Source: Microvirga terrae
GTDB taxonomy: Bacteria; Pseudomonadota; Alphaproteobacteria; Rhizobiales; Beijerinckiaceae
NCBI RefSeq assembly: GCF_013307435.2
Contig: NZ_CP102845.1
Coordinates: 3,408,001 to 3,472,000 of the forward strand
Length of the DNA stretch: 64,000 nt
Direction: 5' to 3'
Notes under the pieces: generated by a model
Database searches by the model: none
Seen by the model: the letters and a program-made list of their open reading frames with translations, nothing else
Told to the model about the DNA's origin: nothing
Translations under genes and position numbers: made by a program
Shown: in pieces, positions 1-9,224 of the stretch
Layout: every line of letters starts with the position of its first letter
How positions within the stretch are numbered: position 1 is the stretch's first letter

Positions 1-123
1 CGGCGGCGGCGCCATGGAGGGTTTGATGGCCTCGTTCGGAGAGCGGGGTGCCAGACGAGGCTGCGCACCGTGGTCGGAATCGTCCACGGGAGGGAGAAGG
101 AGCTTTTTCTTTCGTCCGAACAT
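1..123 (-). CDS. mltG: Endolytic murein transglycosylase MltG, N-terminal fragment cut by the window edge
   Basis: Reading leftward from an ATG at 121-123, 41 codons stay open to the window edge. They encode a basic start (MFGRKKKLLLPP) and then a proline-rich stretch containing SPNEAIKPS. This is the usual look of the cytoplasmic N-terminus of rhizobial MltG, before its single membrane helix. MltG cleaves nascent peptidoglycan strands, and its gene commonly follows fabF in this order of bacteria, with the same orientation as here and 95 bp after fabF. The catalytic YceG domain lies outside the window, so the call rests on the N-terminal motif and synteny. Confidence 0.65.
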   Translation of the reverse strand, partial: MFGRKKKLLLPPVDDSDHGAQPRLAPRSPNEAIKPSMAPPP

Positions 124-218
124 TACGCCGCTTTTCTGGTATCGGCCGGCGGTCCTGCCGGTCCGCCGACACCCTAACGGGGATTATGGCGAAAAGCCGT
201 AACGGGCGGTCGCCAGGT

Positions 219-1481
219 TCAGGATACGCGACGAAGAATGAGCGAAGCGTTAGTCCCGCCGAACCCGAAGGAGTTCGACAGGGCGACATTGACCTCCTTG
301 CGCTTGGCCTGCTTGGGCACGAGGTCGATCGCCGTTTCCACCGACGGGTTATCGAGGTTGATGGTCGGTGGAATGATGCCGTCGCGCATGGCCAGGATCG
401 AGAAGATCGCCTCGACGGCGCCGGCCGCCCCCAGAAGGTGTCCGATCGCCGACTTGGTGGACGACATGGAGAGCTTGCCGGCCGCATTGCCCACGATGCG
501 CTCGACGGCCTTCAGCTCCAGCTCGTCGCCGAGCGGCGTCGACGTTCCGTGCGCGTTGACGTAGTCGATCTCGGAGACGTCGATGCCGGCCCGCTTGAGG
601 GCCGCGGCCATGCAGCGATAGGCTCCGTCCCCGTCCTCGGACGGCGAGGTGATGTGGTAGGCGTCGCCCGACAGGCCATAGCCAATGACCTCGGCGTAGA
701 TCTTGGCGCCGCGGGCCTTGGCGTGCTCGTATTCCTCCAGCACCACGACCCCGGCGCCCTCGCCCATGACGAAGCCGTCGCGGTCCTTGTCGTAGGGACG
801 CGAGGCGCGGGTCGGATCGTCGTTGAAATTGGTGGACAGGGCCCGGCAGGCGGCGAAGCCCGCGATGGAGAGCCGGTTGATGGGCGATTCCGTGCCGCCG
901 GCCACCATCACGTCCGCGTCGCCCAGGGCGATGAGGCGGGCCGCGTCGCCGATGGCATGGGAGCCGGTGGAGCAGGCCGTCACCACGGCGTGGTTCGGCC
1001 CCTTTAGGCCGTGCTCGATGGACACGTAGCCGCCGGCCAGGTTGATCAGGCGCCCGGGGATGAAGAAGGGCGAGATGCGGCGGGGGCCGCGCTCGATCAG
1101 GGTCGCCGAGGCTTCGTAGATGCCGCCGATGCCGCCAATGCCGGAGCCGATCAGCACGCCGGTCGCGCACTGGTCCTCGTACGACTTCGGCTCCCAGCCG
1201 GAATCCCGCAGGGCCATGGTGGAGGCCGCCATCGCATAGACGATGAACGGATCGACCTTCCGCTGCTCCTTGGGCTCCATCCACTCGTCGGCATTGAACG
1301 TGCCGGCGGAGCCGTCGCCCCGGGGGATCTGGCAGGCGATCTGACAGGCGAGATCGTCGACCTTGAAATCGGTGATTTTATTGGCGCCGCTCTGACCCTC
1401 GACGAGGCGGGACCATGTGGCGTCGACCCCGCTGCCGAGCGGCGTGACCATGCCAAGACCTGTAACGACTACCCGGCGCAT
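219..1481 (-). CDS. fabF: 3-oxoacyl-[acyl-carrier-protein] synthase II (KAS II)
   Basis: Condensing enzyme of type II fatty acid synthesis; it joins malonyl-ACP to acyl-ACP and sets the unsaturated chain-length step. The 420-residue protein starts MRRVVVTGLGMVTP, the canonical FabF N-terminus, so the ATG at 1479-1481 is preferred over one 16 codons upstream. The catalytic triad is visible: Cys170 in VTACSTG, His311 in NAHGTSTPLGD and His348 in KSAIGHLLGAAG, plus the glycine-rich GFGGTN near the C-terminus. It lies 69 bp after acpP in the fabD-fabG-acpP-fabF-mltG run, in the same orientation. Confidence 0.97.
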   Translation of the reverse strand: MRRVVVTGLGMVTPLGSGVDATWSRLVEGQSGANKITDFKVDDLACQIACQIPRGDGSAGTFNADEWMEPKEQRKVDPFIVYAMAASTMALRDSGWEPKSYEDQCATGVLIGSGIGGIGGIYEASATLIERGPRRISPFFIPGRLINLAGGYVSIEHGLKGPNHAVVTACSTGSHAIGDAARLIALGDADVMVAGGTESPINRLSIAGFAACRALSTNFNDDPTRASRPYDKDRDGFVMGEGAGVVVLEEYEHAKARGAKIYAEVIGYGLSGDAYHITSPSEDGDGAYRCMAAALKRAGIDVSEIDYVNAHGTSTPLGDELELKAVERIVGNAAGKLSMSSTKSAIGHLLGAAGAVEAIFSILAMRDGIIPPTINLDNPSVETAIDLVPKQAKRKEVNVALSNSFGFGGTNASLILRRVS

Positions 1482-1550
1482 GAATTCCTGCCCTATCGAT
1501 TCATAAAATTCGGGCGTCGAATGAGTCATCCGACGCCCTGTTTCAGCCCC

Positions 1551-1787
1551 TTAGGCTGCGTTCTTCTCGAGGAACCGGATGGCGTCGCCGACCGTCACGA
1601 TGGTCTCAGCCGCGTCGTCCGGGATCTCGACGTTGAACTCTTCCTCGAAAGCCATCACCAGTTCGACCGTGTCCAGGCTGTCGGCGCCCAGGTCGTCGAT
1701 GAAGTTGGCGTTGTCGGTCACCTTGTCGGCTTCGACGCCGAGGTGCTCGACAACAATCTTCTTCACGCGATCAGCGACGTCACTCAT
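1551..1787 (-). CDS. acpP: Acyl carrier protein
   Basis: Carries growing acyl chains on a 4'-phosphopantetheine arm in the cytoplasm. It has 78 residues, normal length, is very acidic and contains the attachment motif GADSLD with Ser37. The start has good purine-rich sequence just upstream. A 234-bp gap separates it from fabG, long enough for its own promoter, as expected for such an abundant protein; a TTGACC hexamer lies on the minus strand at 1914-1919, without a convincing -10. Downstream are fabF and mltG. Confidence 0.98.
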   Translation of the reverse strand: MSDVADRVKKIVVEHLGVEADKVTDNANFIDDLGADSLDTVELVMAFEEEFNVEIPDDAAETIVTVGDAIRFLEKNAA

Positions 1788-2021
1788 CGTTTTTTCCTCA
1801 GTGGCTGCCGCCTCAGGAATTGGGCGGATTAAGAAATCAATTTAGATCAGCTGTTCAGCTGACAACGCTGAAACGGCCATCCTGCGCCGTGCAAAGCCGC
1901 ATTTTTAAGCGCCGGTCAACCCCTTTGACCTGATCGGGATCATGCTTAACACAAGCTTATCCTGTCTGGCGAGGGGTGAACGGCTCCTGCAAACAGATTC
2001 CGGAAAGCAGGATAAGTTCCT

Positions 2022-2759
2022 TTAGAACATGGCCATTCCGCCATTCACGTGCAGGGTCTGACCCGTCACGTAGGCGGCCTCGGTGGAGGCGAGATAGACG
2101 ACCGACGAGGCGATTTCATCGCCCTGGCCGAGCCGCCCCATGGGAATGGTTCCGAGAATTCCCTCGCGCTGCTTCTCGTTGAGCACGTCCGTCATGGGCG
2201 ACTCGATGAAGCCCGGGGCGACGAGGTTCACGGTGATGTTGCGGCTGGCGACCTCGGCCGCGAGGGCTTTGGTCATGCCGATCAGGCCGGCCTTGGAGGC
2301 GGCATAGTTGCCCTGCCCCGGATTGCCGGTCGAGCCCACGACCGAGCCGATATTGACGATACGTCCGTAGCGGCGGCGCATCATGCCCTTCACGGCCGCC
2401 CGCGACAGGCGGAAGGATGCGGTCAGGTTCACGGCGATCACCGTGTCCCATTCCTCGTCCTTCATGCGCATGAACAGGTTGTCCTTGGTCACACCCGCAT
2501 TGTTGACCAGGATGTCGAGCCCTTCCATGGCGGTCTCGGCGGCCGGAACGAGCGCCTCGACCGAGTCCTTGTCCGACAGGTTCGCCTCGACCACATGGAC
2601 GCGCTCGCCCAGGGACGAAGCCAGTTCGTCGAGGGCCGCCCGTCGGGTTCCGGACAGGGTCACGGTGGCGCCCTGGGCATGGAGGGCGCGGGCGATGGCG
2701 CCGCCGATGCCGCCCGTGGCGCCGGTGACGAGAGCCTTGCGGCCGGTGAGATCGAACAT
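2022..2759 (-). CDS. fabG: 3-oxoacyl-[acyl-carrier-protein] reductase
   Basis: NADPH-dependent reduction of 3-oxoacyl-ACP, second step of each elongation round. It has 245 residues with the SDR fold: TGATGGIGGAIA cofactor loop at residues 12-23, NNAG at 86-89, and catalytic Ser139, Tyr152 and Lys156 (NYAASKAG). The C-terminus has the FabG signature YVTGQTLHVNGGM. It starts 12 bp after fabD, so the two are almost certainly co-transcribed, with fabD first. Confidence 0.97.
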   Translation of the reverse strand: MFDLTGRKALVTGATGGIGGAIARALHAQGATVTLSGTRRAALDELASSLGERVHVVEANLSDKDSVEALVPAAETAMEGLDILVNNAGVTKDNLFMRMKDEEWDTVIAVNLTASFRLSRAAVKGMMRRRYGRIVNIGSVVGSTGNPGQGNYAASKAGLIGMTKALAAEVASRNITVNLVAPGFIESPMTDVLNEKQREGILGTIPMGRLGQGDEIASSVVYLASTEAAYVTGQTLHVNGGMAMF

Positions 2760-2771
2760 GCAGGGCTCCTC

Positions 2772-3719
2772 TTATCCGTTCAGGGAGGCTTTGAAGGCGG
2801 CGACATCCTCAGGGGTGCCGATGGCCGCGGCCGAGGTGCCGGCCGCGATGCGTTTCACGAGTCCGGTCAGAACCTTGCCGGAGCCGACCTCATGAAATGA
2901 TTCAACACCCTGAGCGGCCATGAAGGCCACGCTCTCGCGCCACCGGACGGTGCCTGTGACCTGGCGCACCAGGGCGTCGCGGATGGCGGCCGGATCGGTG
3001 ATGGCGGCAGCTTCCACATTGGCCACGACCGGAACGACCGGGGTATTGACGGTCACGCCGCCCAGGGCCTCGCGCATGGCGTCCGCCGCCGGCTGCATGA
3101 GGGCGCAATGGAAGGGGGCGGACACGGTCAGCATCACGGCGCGCTTGGCGCCCCTGGTCTGGGCGATCGCCACGGCCCGTTCCACGGCGGCCTTATGGCC
3201 CGACACGACGACCTGGGCGCCGCCATTGTCGTTGGCCGCATCGCAGACCTCGCCCTGCGCAGCCTCTCGGGCCACCTCGAGAGCCGCGTCGTATTCGAGC
3301 CCGAGAAGCGCCGCCATGGCGCCCTGCCCGACCGGAACGGCGCTCTGCATGGCATTGCCGCGGATCCGCAGCAGCCGGGCCGTATCGGCGATGGAAAGGC
3401 TGCCGGCGGCGGCCAAAGCCGAGTATTCGCCGAGCGAATGACCGGCCACGAAGGCGGCATGCCTCTTGAGGTCGAGACCGGCTTCGGCCTCCAGGACCCG
3501 GATGGCGGCGAGGCTCACGGCCATCAGGGCCGGCTGGGTGTTGGCAGTGAGGGTCAGCTCCTCGGCCGGGCCTTCCCACATGATGGCGGAGAGCTTCTGG
3601 GAGAGAGCCTCGTCGACCTCGTCGAACACCGCCTTGGCCTGAGGGAAGGCATCGGCCAGGGCCTTGCCCATGCCGACGGCCTGGCTTCCCTGGCCGGGGA
3701 ATATGAATGCGCGCTTCAT
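2772..3719 (-). CDS. fabD: Malonyl-CoA:ACP transacylase
   Basis: Loads malonyl groups from CoA onto ACP. It has 315 residues and starts MKRAFIFPGQGSQAVGMG, the conserved FabD N-terminus; an in-frame ATG 15 codons earlier is rejected for that reason. The nucleophile is Ser95 in the elbow GHSLGEYSAL, and the partner His lies in VSAPFHCALM. It is the first gene of the fatty-acid run and is divergent from rpoZ across a 407-bp gap. Confidence 0.97.
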   Translation of the reverse strand: MKRAFIFPGQGSQAVGMGKALADAFPQAKAVFDEVDEALSQKLSAIMWEGPAEELTLTANTQPALMAVSLAAIRVLEAEAGLDLKRHAAFVAGHSLGEYSALAAAGSLSIADTARLLRIRGNAMQSAVPVGQGAMAALLGLEYDAALEVAREAAQGEVCDAANDNGGAQVVVSGHKAAVERAVAIAQTRGAKRAVMLTVSAPFHCALMQPAADAMREALGGVTVNTPVVPVVANVEAAAITDPAAIRDALVRQVTGTVRWRESVAFMAAQGVESFHEVGSGKVLTGLVKRIAAGTSAAAIGTPEDVAAFKASLNG

Positions 3720-4126
3720 CGGGAGCGAAACCCTCAATTGATCGAATCCGCGCGGGACTCGCACCCGGACGCCGAGGAGTCAAGGCGTAGGGCCCGTCGG
3801 GACGCGCTTGGCCTGTTCACCGGATACGGCGCCGCCACCCGACCAGGAGGCTTCGGTCGAAACCCATCCTCTGGACACCCATCCTGGCCAGGAGCCGATT
3901 CACACGCCGCCCGAGCCGGTTCATAACCCTGCGCAATCCCTTCAAGGATCACCTTTGGCTTCCCGTCACGTCCTGAAACAATGTATCAATGCCATGGCGA
4001 ACCCGGCGTGCGCAGATGCACGACCGGTTAAGTCCCTGCCGGAGAACGGTTCCTCTTGTTTTCTCGCGCCGAACGGTGTATCCGGTCCCCCTTCCGAATT
4101 TCTCAAGACTGAAGAAGGAGCCCCGC
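3720..4126. other. fabD/rpoZ divergent intergenic region
   Basis: 407 bp between two divergent genes. It must hold promoters for both fabD and rpoZ. Short open frames exist on both strands but show no family resemblance and no ribosome-binding sites, so no gene is called. One plausible rpoZ promoter is listed separately. No RNA gene was recognised. Confidence 0.5.
4056..4084 (+). promoter_or_regulatory. Candidate sigma-70-type promoter of rpoZ
   Basis: TTGTTT at 4056-4061 and TATCCG at 4079-4084 are separated by exactly 17 bp, placing a start site about 35 bp before the rpoZ ATG. Both hexamers are imperfect, so this is a suggestion by eye only. Confidence 0.3.
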
Positions 4127-4534
4127 ATGGCTCGCGTGACCGTCGAAGACTGCATCGACAAGGTCGACAACCGGTTTGAGCTCGTTCTGCTGGCCAGCCA
4201 CCGGGCTCGCCTCATTTCCTCGGGTTCCCCGCTCACCATCGACCGCGACCGCGACAAGAACCCGGTCGTGGCCCTGCGTGAGATCGCCGATGAGACGATT
4301 GCTCCCGACGACCTGAAGGAGCAGCTCATTCACTCGATGCAGAAATACGTCGAGGTGGACGAGCCGGAGGCCGAAGCCGTCCCGATGCTCAGCAATACGG
4401 CAGCCGCCCCCTCCACCGGCAGCGACAACGACGCGGACATCCAGTTCGACCGCATGAGCGAAGAGGACCTGCTCCGCGGCCTTGAAGGCCTCGTGCCTCC
4501 GAGCAGCAGCGCGGACGACGACGACCGCGAATAA
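4127..4534 (+). CDS. rpoZ: DNA-directed RNA polymerase omega subunit
   Basis: Small subunit that stabilises beta' in RNA polymerase and contributes to the ppGpp site. The 135-residue protein starts [20 protein letters not shown], the classic RpoZ opening; the ATG at 4127 follows a GAAGGAG ribosome-binding site. The helix with the ALREIADE motif is at residues 45-60. The second half is an acidic, low-complexity tail typical of alphaproteobacterial omega. A strong terminator follows at 4553, so it is probably transcribed apart from rsh, although pairing omega with rsh is common in this group. Confidence 0.97.
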   Translation: MARVTVEDCIDKVDNRFELVLLASHRARLISSGSPLTIDRDRDKNPVVALREIADETIAPDDLKEQLIHSMQKYVEVDEPEAEAVPMLSNTAAAPSTGSDNDADIQFDRMSEEDLLRGLEGLVPPSSSADDDDRE

Positions 4535-4552
4535 TCGGTTTAGCCAATCTCG

Positions 4553-4581
4553 AAAGCCCGGCTCGATGCCGGGCTTTTTTT
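4553..4581 (+). terminator. Rho-independent terminator of rpoZ
   Basis: Perfect 10-bp stem AAAGCCCGGC / GCCGGGCTTT around a TCGAT loop (4553-4577), running straight into a T-rich tail. Confidence 0.9.
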
Positions 4582-4717
4582 GTGGGCAGGCCGTTCCGGG
4601 CTCCGTATCGGCAGCCTGCGGCAAGCTATTCAGCTTGCGGTTGGAAGACGTTGTACAATATCTTCGATAGCTTCGTCATTTCAGCCAGATAACGGGCCAT
4701 AAGGAGATTGCGGCCGC

Positions 4718-6883
4718 ATGATGCGCCAGTATGAACTCGTCGAGCGGGTCAAGCGCTACAACCCCTCGGCCAATGAGGCGCTTCTCAACCGCGCTTACAT
4801 CTATGCCATGATGGCTCATGGCAACCAGAAGCGTGCTTCCGGCGACCTGTTCTTCGGCCATCCCCTCGAAGTCGCAGCCATCCTCACGGACCTCAAGCTT
4901 GACGACGCGACCATCGCGGCGGCGGTTCTCCACGACACCGTCGAGGACACGCAGGCGACCCTGGAGGAAATCAACAAGACCTTCGGCCCCCAGATCGGCG
5001 CGCTCGTCGACGGCCTGACCAAGATCAAACGGCTCGATCTCGTGTCGAAGCGGGCGGCCCAGGGCGAGAACTTCCGCAAGCTTCTTCTGGCCATCGCCGA
5101 CGACGTGCGGGTCCTGCTGGTCAAGCTCGCCGACCGCCTCCACAACATGCGCACCCTGCAGTTCATGCCGCCGGACAAGCGCAAGCGCATCGCCGAGGAG
5201 ACCCTCGACATCTATGCGCCCCTGGCCGGTCGCATGGGTATCCAGGAGATGCGCGAGGAGCTCGAGGAGCTGTCCTTCCAGAACCTCGATCCGGAAGCCT
5301 ACGAGGCCATTAAGCGCCACCTCCACGAGCTGTCGGCCAAGAACGAGAAGCTCGTCGACGAGATCGAACGGACCCTGACGACGAAGCTGCGCGCGCAGGG
5401 CATCGAGGCGTCGGTATCGGGCCGGCAGAAGCGGCCCTATTCCATCTGGCGCAAGATGGAGCGCAAATCCGTCTCCTTCGAGCAATTGTCCGATATCTTC
5501 GCCTTCCGGATCATCGTGAACACCATCGACGAATGCTACCGGGCGCTCGGAGTCGTCCATACGAGCTGGCCGATGGTGCCGGGGCGGTACAAGGACTACA
5601 TCTCGACTCCGAAGCAGAACGACTACCGGTCGATCCACACCACGGTGATCGGGCCCGGCAGCCAGCGCGTCGAGCTGCAGATCCGCACCGAGGACATGGA
5701 CGAGGTCGCGGAATACGGCATCGCCGCCCACGCCCTCTACAAGGAAGGCGTCAACGGCGATTCGCGCCTCGCCACCGAGAGCCGGGCCTATCAATGGCTG
5801 CGCCGGACCATCGACCTCCTGGCCGAGGGCGACAATCCGGAGGAGTTCCTCGAGCACACCAAGCTCGAGCTGTTCCACGACCAGGTCTTCTGCTTCACGC
5901 CCAAGGGGCGCCTGATCGCGCTGCCGCGCGGCGCGACCCCCATCGACTTCGCCTATGCGGTGCATACCGATGTCGGCAACACGGCGGTGGGCTGCAAGAT
6001 CAACGGCCGCATGTCGCCGCTCCTGACGGAGCTGCAGAACGGCGACGAGGTGGAGATCGTCCGCGCCGAGGGCCAGACGCCCCCGGCGGCCTGGGAATCG
6101 CTCGTGGTCACCGGCAAGGCGCGCGCGTCGATCCGCCGGGCCACCCGTGCGGCCGTGCGCCGGCAATATACCGGCCTTGGCCACCAGATCCTGGAACGCG
6201 CCTTCGAGCGGGCCGGCCGGCCCTTCTCCGACGAGAAGCTGAAGGGCGCCCTGCCCCGGTTGGCGCGGGTCTCCGTCGAGGACGTGCTGGCGGCCGTGGG
6301 CCGCGGCGAGATGTTCTCCGGCGACGTGGTGCGGGCCGTCTATCCCGACTACCTGGACGAGCGCCGCGCCGGAGCGGACGGCCGCAGCCAGCCCGACGGT
6401 GCGGGCAAGAAGGCCGGAAGCGAGCATCCCGGCGGCATTCCGATCCGCGGCCTCAACAAGGACATGCCGATCCGCTTCGCCCAGGAAGGCGGCGCCGTTC
6501 CGGGGGACCGCATCGTCGGCATCCTGACCGCCGGCCAGGGGGTGACGATCTACCCGATCCAGTCCCCGTCGCTGGCGGCCTTCGACAACGAGCCCGACCG
6601 CTGGATCGACGTGCGCTGGGACCTGGAATCGGGTTCGACGCAGCGCTTCCCGGCGCGCATCAAGCTGCAGTCGATTAACGAGCCCGGATCGCTCGCGCAG
6701 ATCACCCAGGTGATCGCCGATCATGACGGCAACATCGACAACGTCTCCATGAAGCGGCGCACCCAGGACTTCACCGACATGACCATCGACCTGACGGTCT
6801 GGGACCTGAAGCACCTCAACGCCATCATCGCGGAGCTGCGCGCCAAGCGCGTGGTGAGCCGCGTCGACCGCATCACGGGCTGA
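4718..6883 (+). CDS. rsh: Bifunctional (p)ppGpp synthetase/hydrolase (RelA/SpoT homologue)
   Basis: Makes and degrades the stringent-response alarmone (p)ppGpp. The 721-residue protein has the full long-RSH layout: N-terminal HD hydrolase with an intact His72-Asp73 (HDTVEDT), synthetase domain around residues 240-350 with YKDYISTPKQNDYRSIHTT, TGS domain at about 390-450 (VFCFTPKG, DFAYAVHTDVG), a linker and a C-terminal ACT domain from about 645. Both active sites look complete, as in the single Rsh of Hyphomicrobiales. The next gene starts only 5 bp after its stop, suggesting read-through transcription. Confidence 0.96.
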   Translation: MMRQYELVERVKRYNPSANEALLNRAYIYAMMAHGNQKRASGDLFFGHPLEVAAILTDLKLDDATIAAAVLHDTVEDTQATLEEINKTFGPQIGALVDGLTKIKRLDLVSKRAAQGENFRKLLLAIADDVRVLLVKLADRLHNMRTLQFMPPDKRKRIAEETLDIYAPLAGRMGIQEMREELEELSFQNLDPEAYEAIKRHLHELSAKNEKLVDEIERTLTTKLRAQGIEASVSGRQKRPYSIWRKMERKSVSFEQLSDIFAFRIIVNTIDECYRALGVVHTSWPMVPGRYKDYISTPKQNDYRSIHTTVIGPGSQRVELQIRTEDMDEVAEYGIAAHALYKEGVNGDSRLATESRAYQWLRRTIDLLAEGDNPEEFLEHTKLELFHDQVFCFTPKGRLIALPRGATPIDFAYAVHTDVGNTAVGCKINGRMSPLLTELQNGDEVEIVRAEGQTPPAAWESLVVTGKARASIRRATRAAVRRQYTGLGHQILERAFERAGRPFSDEKLKGALPRLARVSVEDVLAAVGRGEMFSGDVVRAVYPDYLDERRAGADGRSQPDGAGKKAGSEHPGGIPIRGLNKDMPIRFAQEGGAVPGDRIVGILTAGQGVTIYPIQSPSLAAFDNEPDRWIDVRWDLESGSTQRFPARIKLQSINEPGSLAQITQVIADHDGNIDNVSMKRRTQDFTDMTIDLTVWDLKHLNAIIAELRAKRVVSRVDRITG

Positions 6884-6888
6884 CCGCC

Positions 6889-7581
6889 ATGCCGCACCTG
6901 CCCCGCATTGCCGTCATCATGGACGAGAACACCAGCGTCGACGGCACGCGCTACGACATGACGAAAGCGTATTTCGTGGCGATCCAGCGGGCCGGCGGGC
7001 TTCCCTTCGGCATCCCGTATGTTCCGGAGATGATCGAGCCGGTGATCGACGGGTTCGACGGCTTCCTCAGCGTGGGCGGCCGCTTCGCCTTCCCCGATTC
7101 ATGGTTCGTCGACGGGCAGGTCTCCAAGGCTCCCCGGTCGGAGCGGCTGGACATCGAGATCGCCCTGATGCGCGGCTTCCTGGAGCGCGACAAGCCGGTT
7201 CTGGGCATCTGCAACGGCATGCAGGTTCTCGCGGCCCTGCACGGATGCCGCCTGTCGCCGGACCTGCGGACGCTCGGACCCGACATCATGGATCACGACC
7301 GACGCGGAACCGTCCACAAGGTGGCGATCGAGCAAGGCACCCTGCTCTCGCGCATCGTCGGGCAGACCGAACTCACGGTGAACACCTTTCACCGCGAAGC
7401 CGTGGTGACCCTGTCCGACCGGACCGTCGCCAGCGCCCGCGCGGAGGATGAGATCATCGAAGCCATCGAGATCCCCGATCGTCGCTTCGCCATCGGGGTC
7501 CAATGGCATCAGGAGCTGTTCGCCGCGCAGGACCATCCGGGCAACAGGCTCTTCGAAGCTTTCGTGCACGCCACCCGATAG
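6889..7581 (+). CDS. Class I glutamine amidotransferase-like hydrolase (peptidase C26, PuuD-like)
   Basis: 230 residues. The class I amidotransferase nucleophile Cys108 is in LGICNGMQ, and the catalytic His-x-Glu is in VQWHQE near residue 206, so the triad is complete. The family includes gamma-glutamyl-GABA hydrolase (PuuD), which releases glutamate from gamma-glutamyl amines; the substrate here is not shown by the sequence. It lies 5 bp after rsh and 42 bp before a HAD hydrolase gene, both on the plus strand. Confidence 0.8.
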   Translation: MPHLPRIAVIMDENTSVDGTRYDMTKAYFVAIQRAGGLPFGIPYVPEMIEPVIDGFDGFLSVGGRFAFPDSWFVDGQVSKAPRSERLDIEIALMRGFLERDKPVLGICNGMQVLAALHGCRLSPDLRTLGPDIMDHDRRGTVHKVAIEQGTLLSRIVGQTELTVNTFHREAVVTLSDRTVASARAEDEIIEAIEIPDRRFAIGVQWHQELFAAQDHPGNRLFEAFVHATR

Positions 7582-7623
7582 CGGCGCTGGAACACCCCGT
7601 CATACGCGCGAACGAGCTTCCCC

Positions 7624-8331
7624 ATGCCCATCTCGCTCCTAGGCCTCGATGCCGACGACACCCTCTGGCACAACGAAACCTTCTATCGGATGACGCGCCA
7701 GCGCTTCAACGAACTCCTTGCCGATTTCGTCGATGCGGAGACGCTCGAAGCCGAGGTCGAGGCGACGGAGAGGCGCAATCTCGGTCTCTACGGCTATGGC
7801 GCAAAGGGCTTCACGCTCTCGATGCTCGAGACAGCGCTTTCGGTCAGCGACGGCCAGGTGTCCAGTCGCGTCCTCACCGAGATCCTGTCGGCCGGACGGG
7901 AGATGCTGAGGCATCCCGTCGATCCCTTCCCGGGCGTCCGCGAGGCCCTGGAGGAACTCTCCGCGCAATACAAGCTGATCCTGATCACCAAGGGGGACCT
8001 CTTCCACCAGGAATCGAAGCTCGCCGCATCGGGGCTCGGCAGCTTCTTCTCGGGCGTCGAGATCGTCAGCGAGAAGAAGGCCGAGACCTACGCGCGTATC
8101 TTCTCCCGCCATGGCGCCGGTCCGGACCATGCGGCCATGGCGGGCAACTCCGTGCGATCGGATGTTCTGCCCGCGCTTGAGGCCGGCAGCTATGCGGCCC
8201 TCATCCCCTATCACCTCGTCTGGGCCCACGAGGACGCTCCGCTCCCGACGGCTCATCCCCGGTTCGCCGAGTTGCCGTCGCTCGCGGACCTGCCCGGGTG
8301 GCTCGCCGGGATCGCCCGCTCTTCGCGATAG
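7624..8331 (+). CDS. HAD-superfamily phosphatase
   Basis: 235 residues with the haloacid-dehalogenase motifs in order: motif I LDADDTLWHNE near residues 6-16 (Asp nucleophile followed by acid/base Asp), motif II ILITKGD near 119-125, motif III Lys in SEKKAETY near 145, and motif IV GNSVRSDVLPALEAG near 177-191. It belongs to the subfamily IA-like phosphatases; the substrate is unknown. It sits between the C26 hydrolase and pyrE in a same-strand series. Confidence 0.85.
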   Translation: MPISLLGLDADDTLWHNETFYRMTRQRFNELLADFVDAETLEAEVEATERRNLGLYGYGAKGFTLSMLETALSVSDGQVSSRVLTEILSAGREMLRHPVDPFPGVREALEELSAQYKLILITKGDLFHQESKLAASGLGSFFSGVEIVSEKKAETYARIFSRHGAGPDHAAMAGNSVRSDVLPALEAGSYAALIPYHLVWAHEDAPLPTAHPRFAELPSLADLPGWLAGIARSSR

Positions 8332-8397
8332 GGCTGCCTGTTTCCCCTTGCCTCGCGCCGGCCTGCCTGCCAAACAGCCGTCGAGGAGACCGAAGCC

Positions 8398-8982
8398 ATG
8401 ACCCAGAACGACGTTCTCGACGAATTCCGCTCCGCCGGTGCGCTGTTGGAAGGGCACTTCATTCTCTCGTCGGGGCTGCACAGCCCGGTCTTCCTGCAGA
8501 AGATGTTCGTGTTCCAGGATCCGGCCAGGACAGAGCGGGTCTGCCGCGCGCTGGCCGAGAAGATCAAGGACACCTTCGGGTCGGTCGATTACGTCGTCTC
8601 GCCGGCCGTGGGCGGCATCGTTCCGGGCTATGAGACGGCCCGGCACCTGGGCGCCAAGGCGATCTTCGTCGAGCGGGAGAACGGGGACTTCGTCCTGCGG
8701 CGCGGCTTCACGATTCCGGAAGGCGCACGGGTCGTCATGGTCGAAGACATCGTCACGACTGGACTTTCCTCTAGGGAATGCCTGGCGGCCCTGCGGGAGC
8801 ATCCTGGGACGATTCTCGGCGCGGCCTGCCTGATCGACCGTTCCGGCGGCAAGGCCGACCTCGGCGTGCCTCTGGTGTCCCTGGTCCAGCTCGATATTCC
8901 GGCCTATCCGCCGGACCAGCTCCCGGCCGAACTGGCAGCTCTTCCGGCTGTCAAACCGGGCAGCCGCAGCCTGAAATCATAG
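8398..8982 (+). CDS. pyrE: Orotate phosphoribosyltransferase
   Basis: Converts orotate and PRPP to OMP, fifth step of pyrimidine synthesis. It has 194 residues. The PRPP-binding motif [13 protein letters not shown] is at about residues 115-127 and the N-terminal [12 protein letters not shown] segment is typical of the alphaproteobacterial short PyrE. An AGGAGA ribosome-binding site precedes the ATG. Placement near rsh is common in Hyphomicrobiales. No terminator is visible after it. Confidence 0.95.
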   Translation: MTQNDVLDEFRSAGALLEGHFILSSGLHSPVFLQKMFVFQDPARTERVCRALAEKIKDTFGSVDYVVSPAVGGIVPGYETARHLGAKAIFVERENGDFVLRRGFTIPEGARVVMVEDIVTTGLSSRECLAALREHPGTILGAACLIDRSGGKADLGVPLVSLVQLDIPAYPPDQLPAELAALPAVKPGSRSLKS

Positions 8983-9032
8983 ATAGCTGTTTATTTGTCA
9001 CACAAAGACTTGACTGCCTTGGTTCCGCCAAC

Positions 9033-9061
9033 TTGACTCTTGGAATTTACACGCCATTAAG
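9033..9061 (+). promoter_or_regulatory. Candidate promoter of the NYN-domain gene
   Basis: The 242-bp gap after pyrE is notably AT-rich. TTGACT at 9033-9038 and ATTAAG at 9056-9061 are spaced by 17 bp. A second TTGACT lies 23 bp upstream at 9010 without a matched -10. The leader to the start codon would be about 155 nt. Confidence 0.35.
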
Positions 9062-9224
9062 TATTTTGCTTTGTCGTTTTTACTCGTCCGAAGGGTTAAT
9101 AGCAGCCGGTTTCAAGGCGCGTCGGGATTTTTTCGCGCAATTCCATTGCCAGCGTAAATAATAGATGCCGCTTGAACAATACAGGTTGTTATGCCGCTCC
9201 GGCAGACACGAATAGAGAATACTT

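Noticed and set aside
4676..6814. 712-codon open frame antisense to rsh
   Set aside because: It mirrors the codon structure of a certain gene in high-GC DNA, has no domain resemblance and no ribosome-binding site. The same holds for the long antisense frames opposite slt (12022-14388), the ABC-F gene (24238-26100), the histidine kinase (26097-28211), the ALDH/ABC region (31283-34256) and groEL (44710-45948).
9010..9061. Tandem TTGACT hexamers as two promoters
   Set aside because: Only the second has a plausible -10 at 17 bp; the first was not called.
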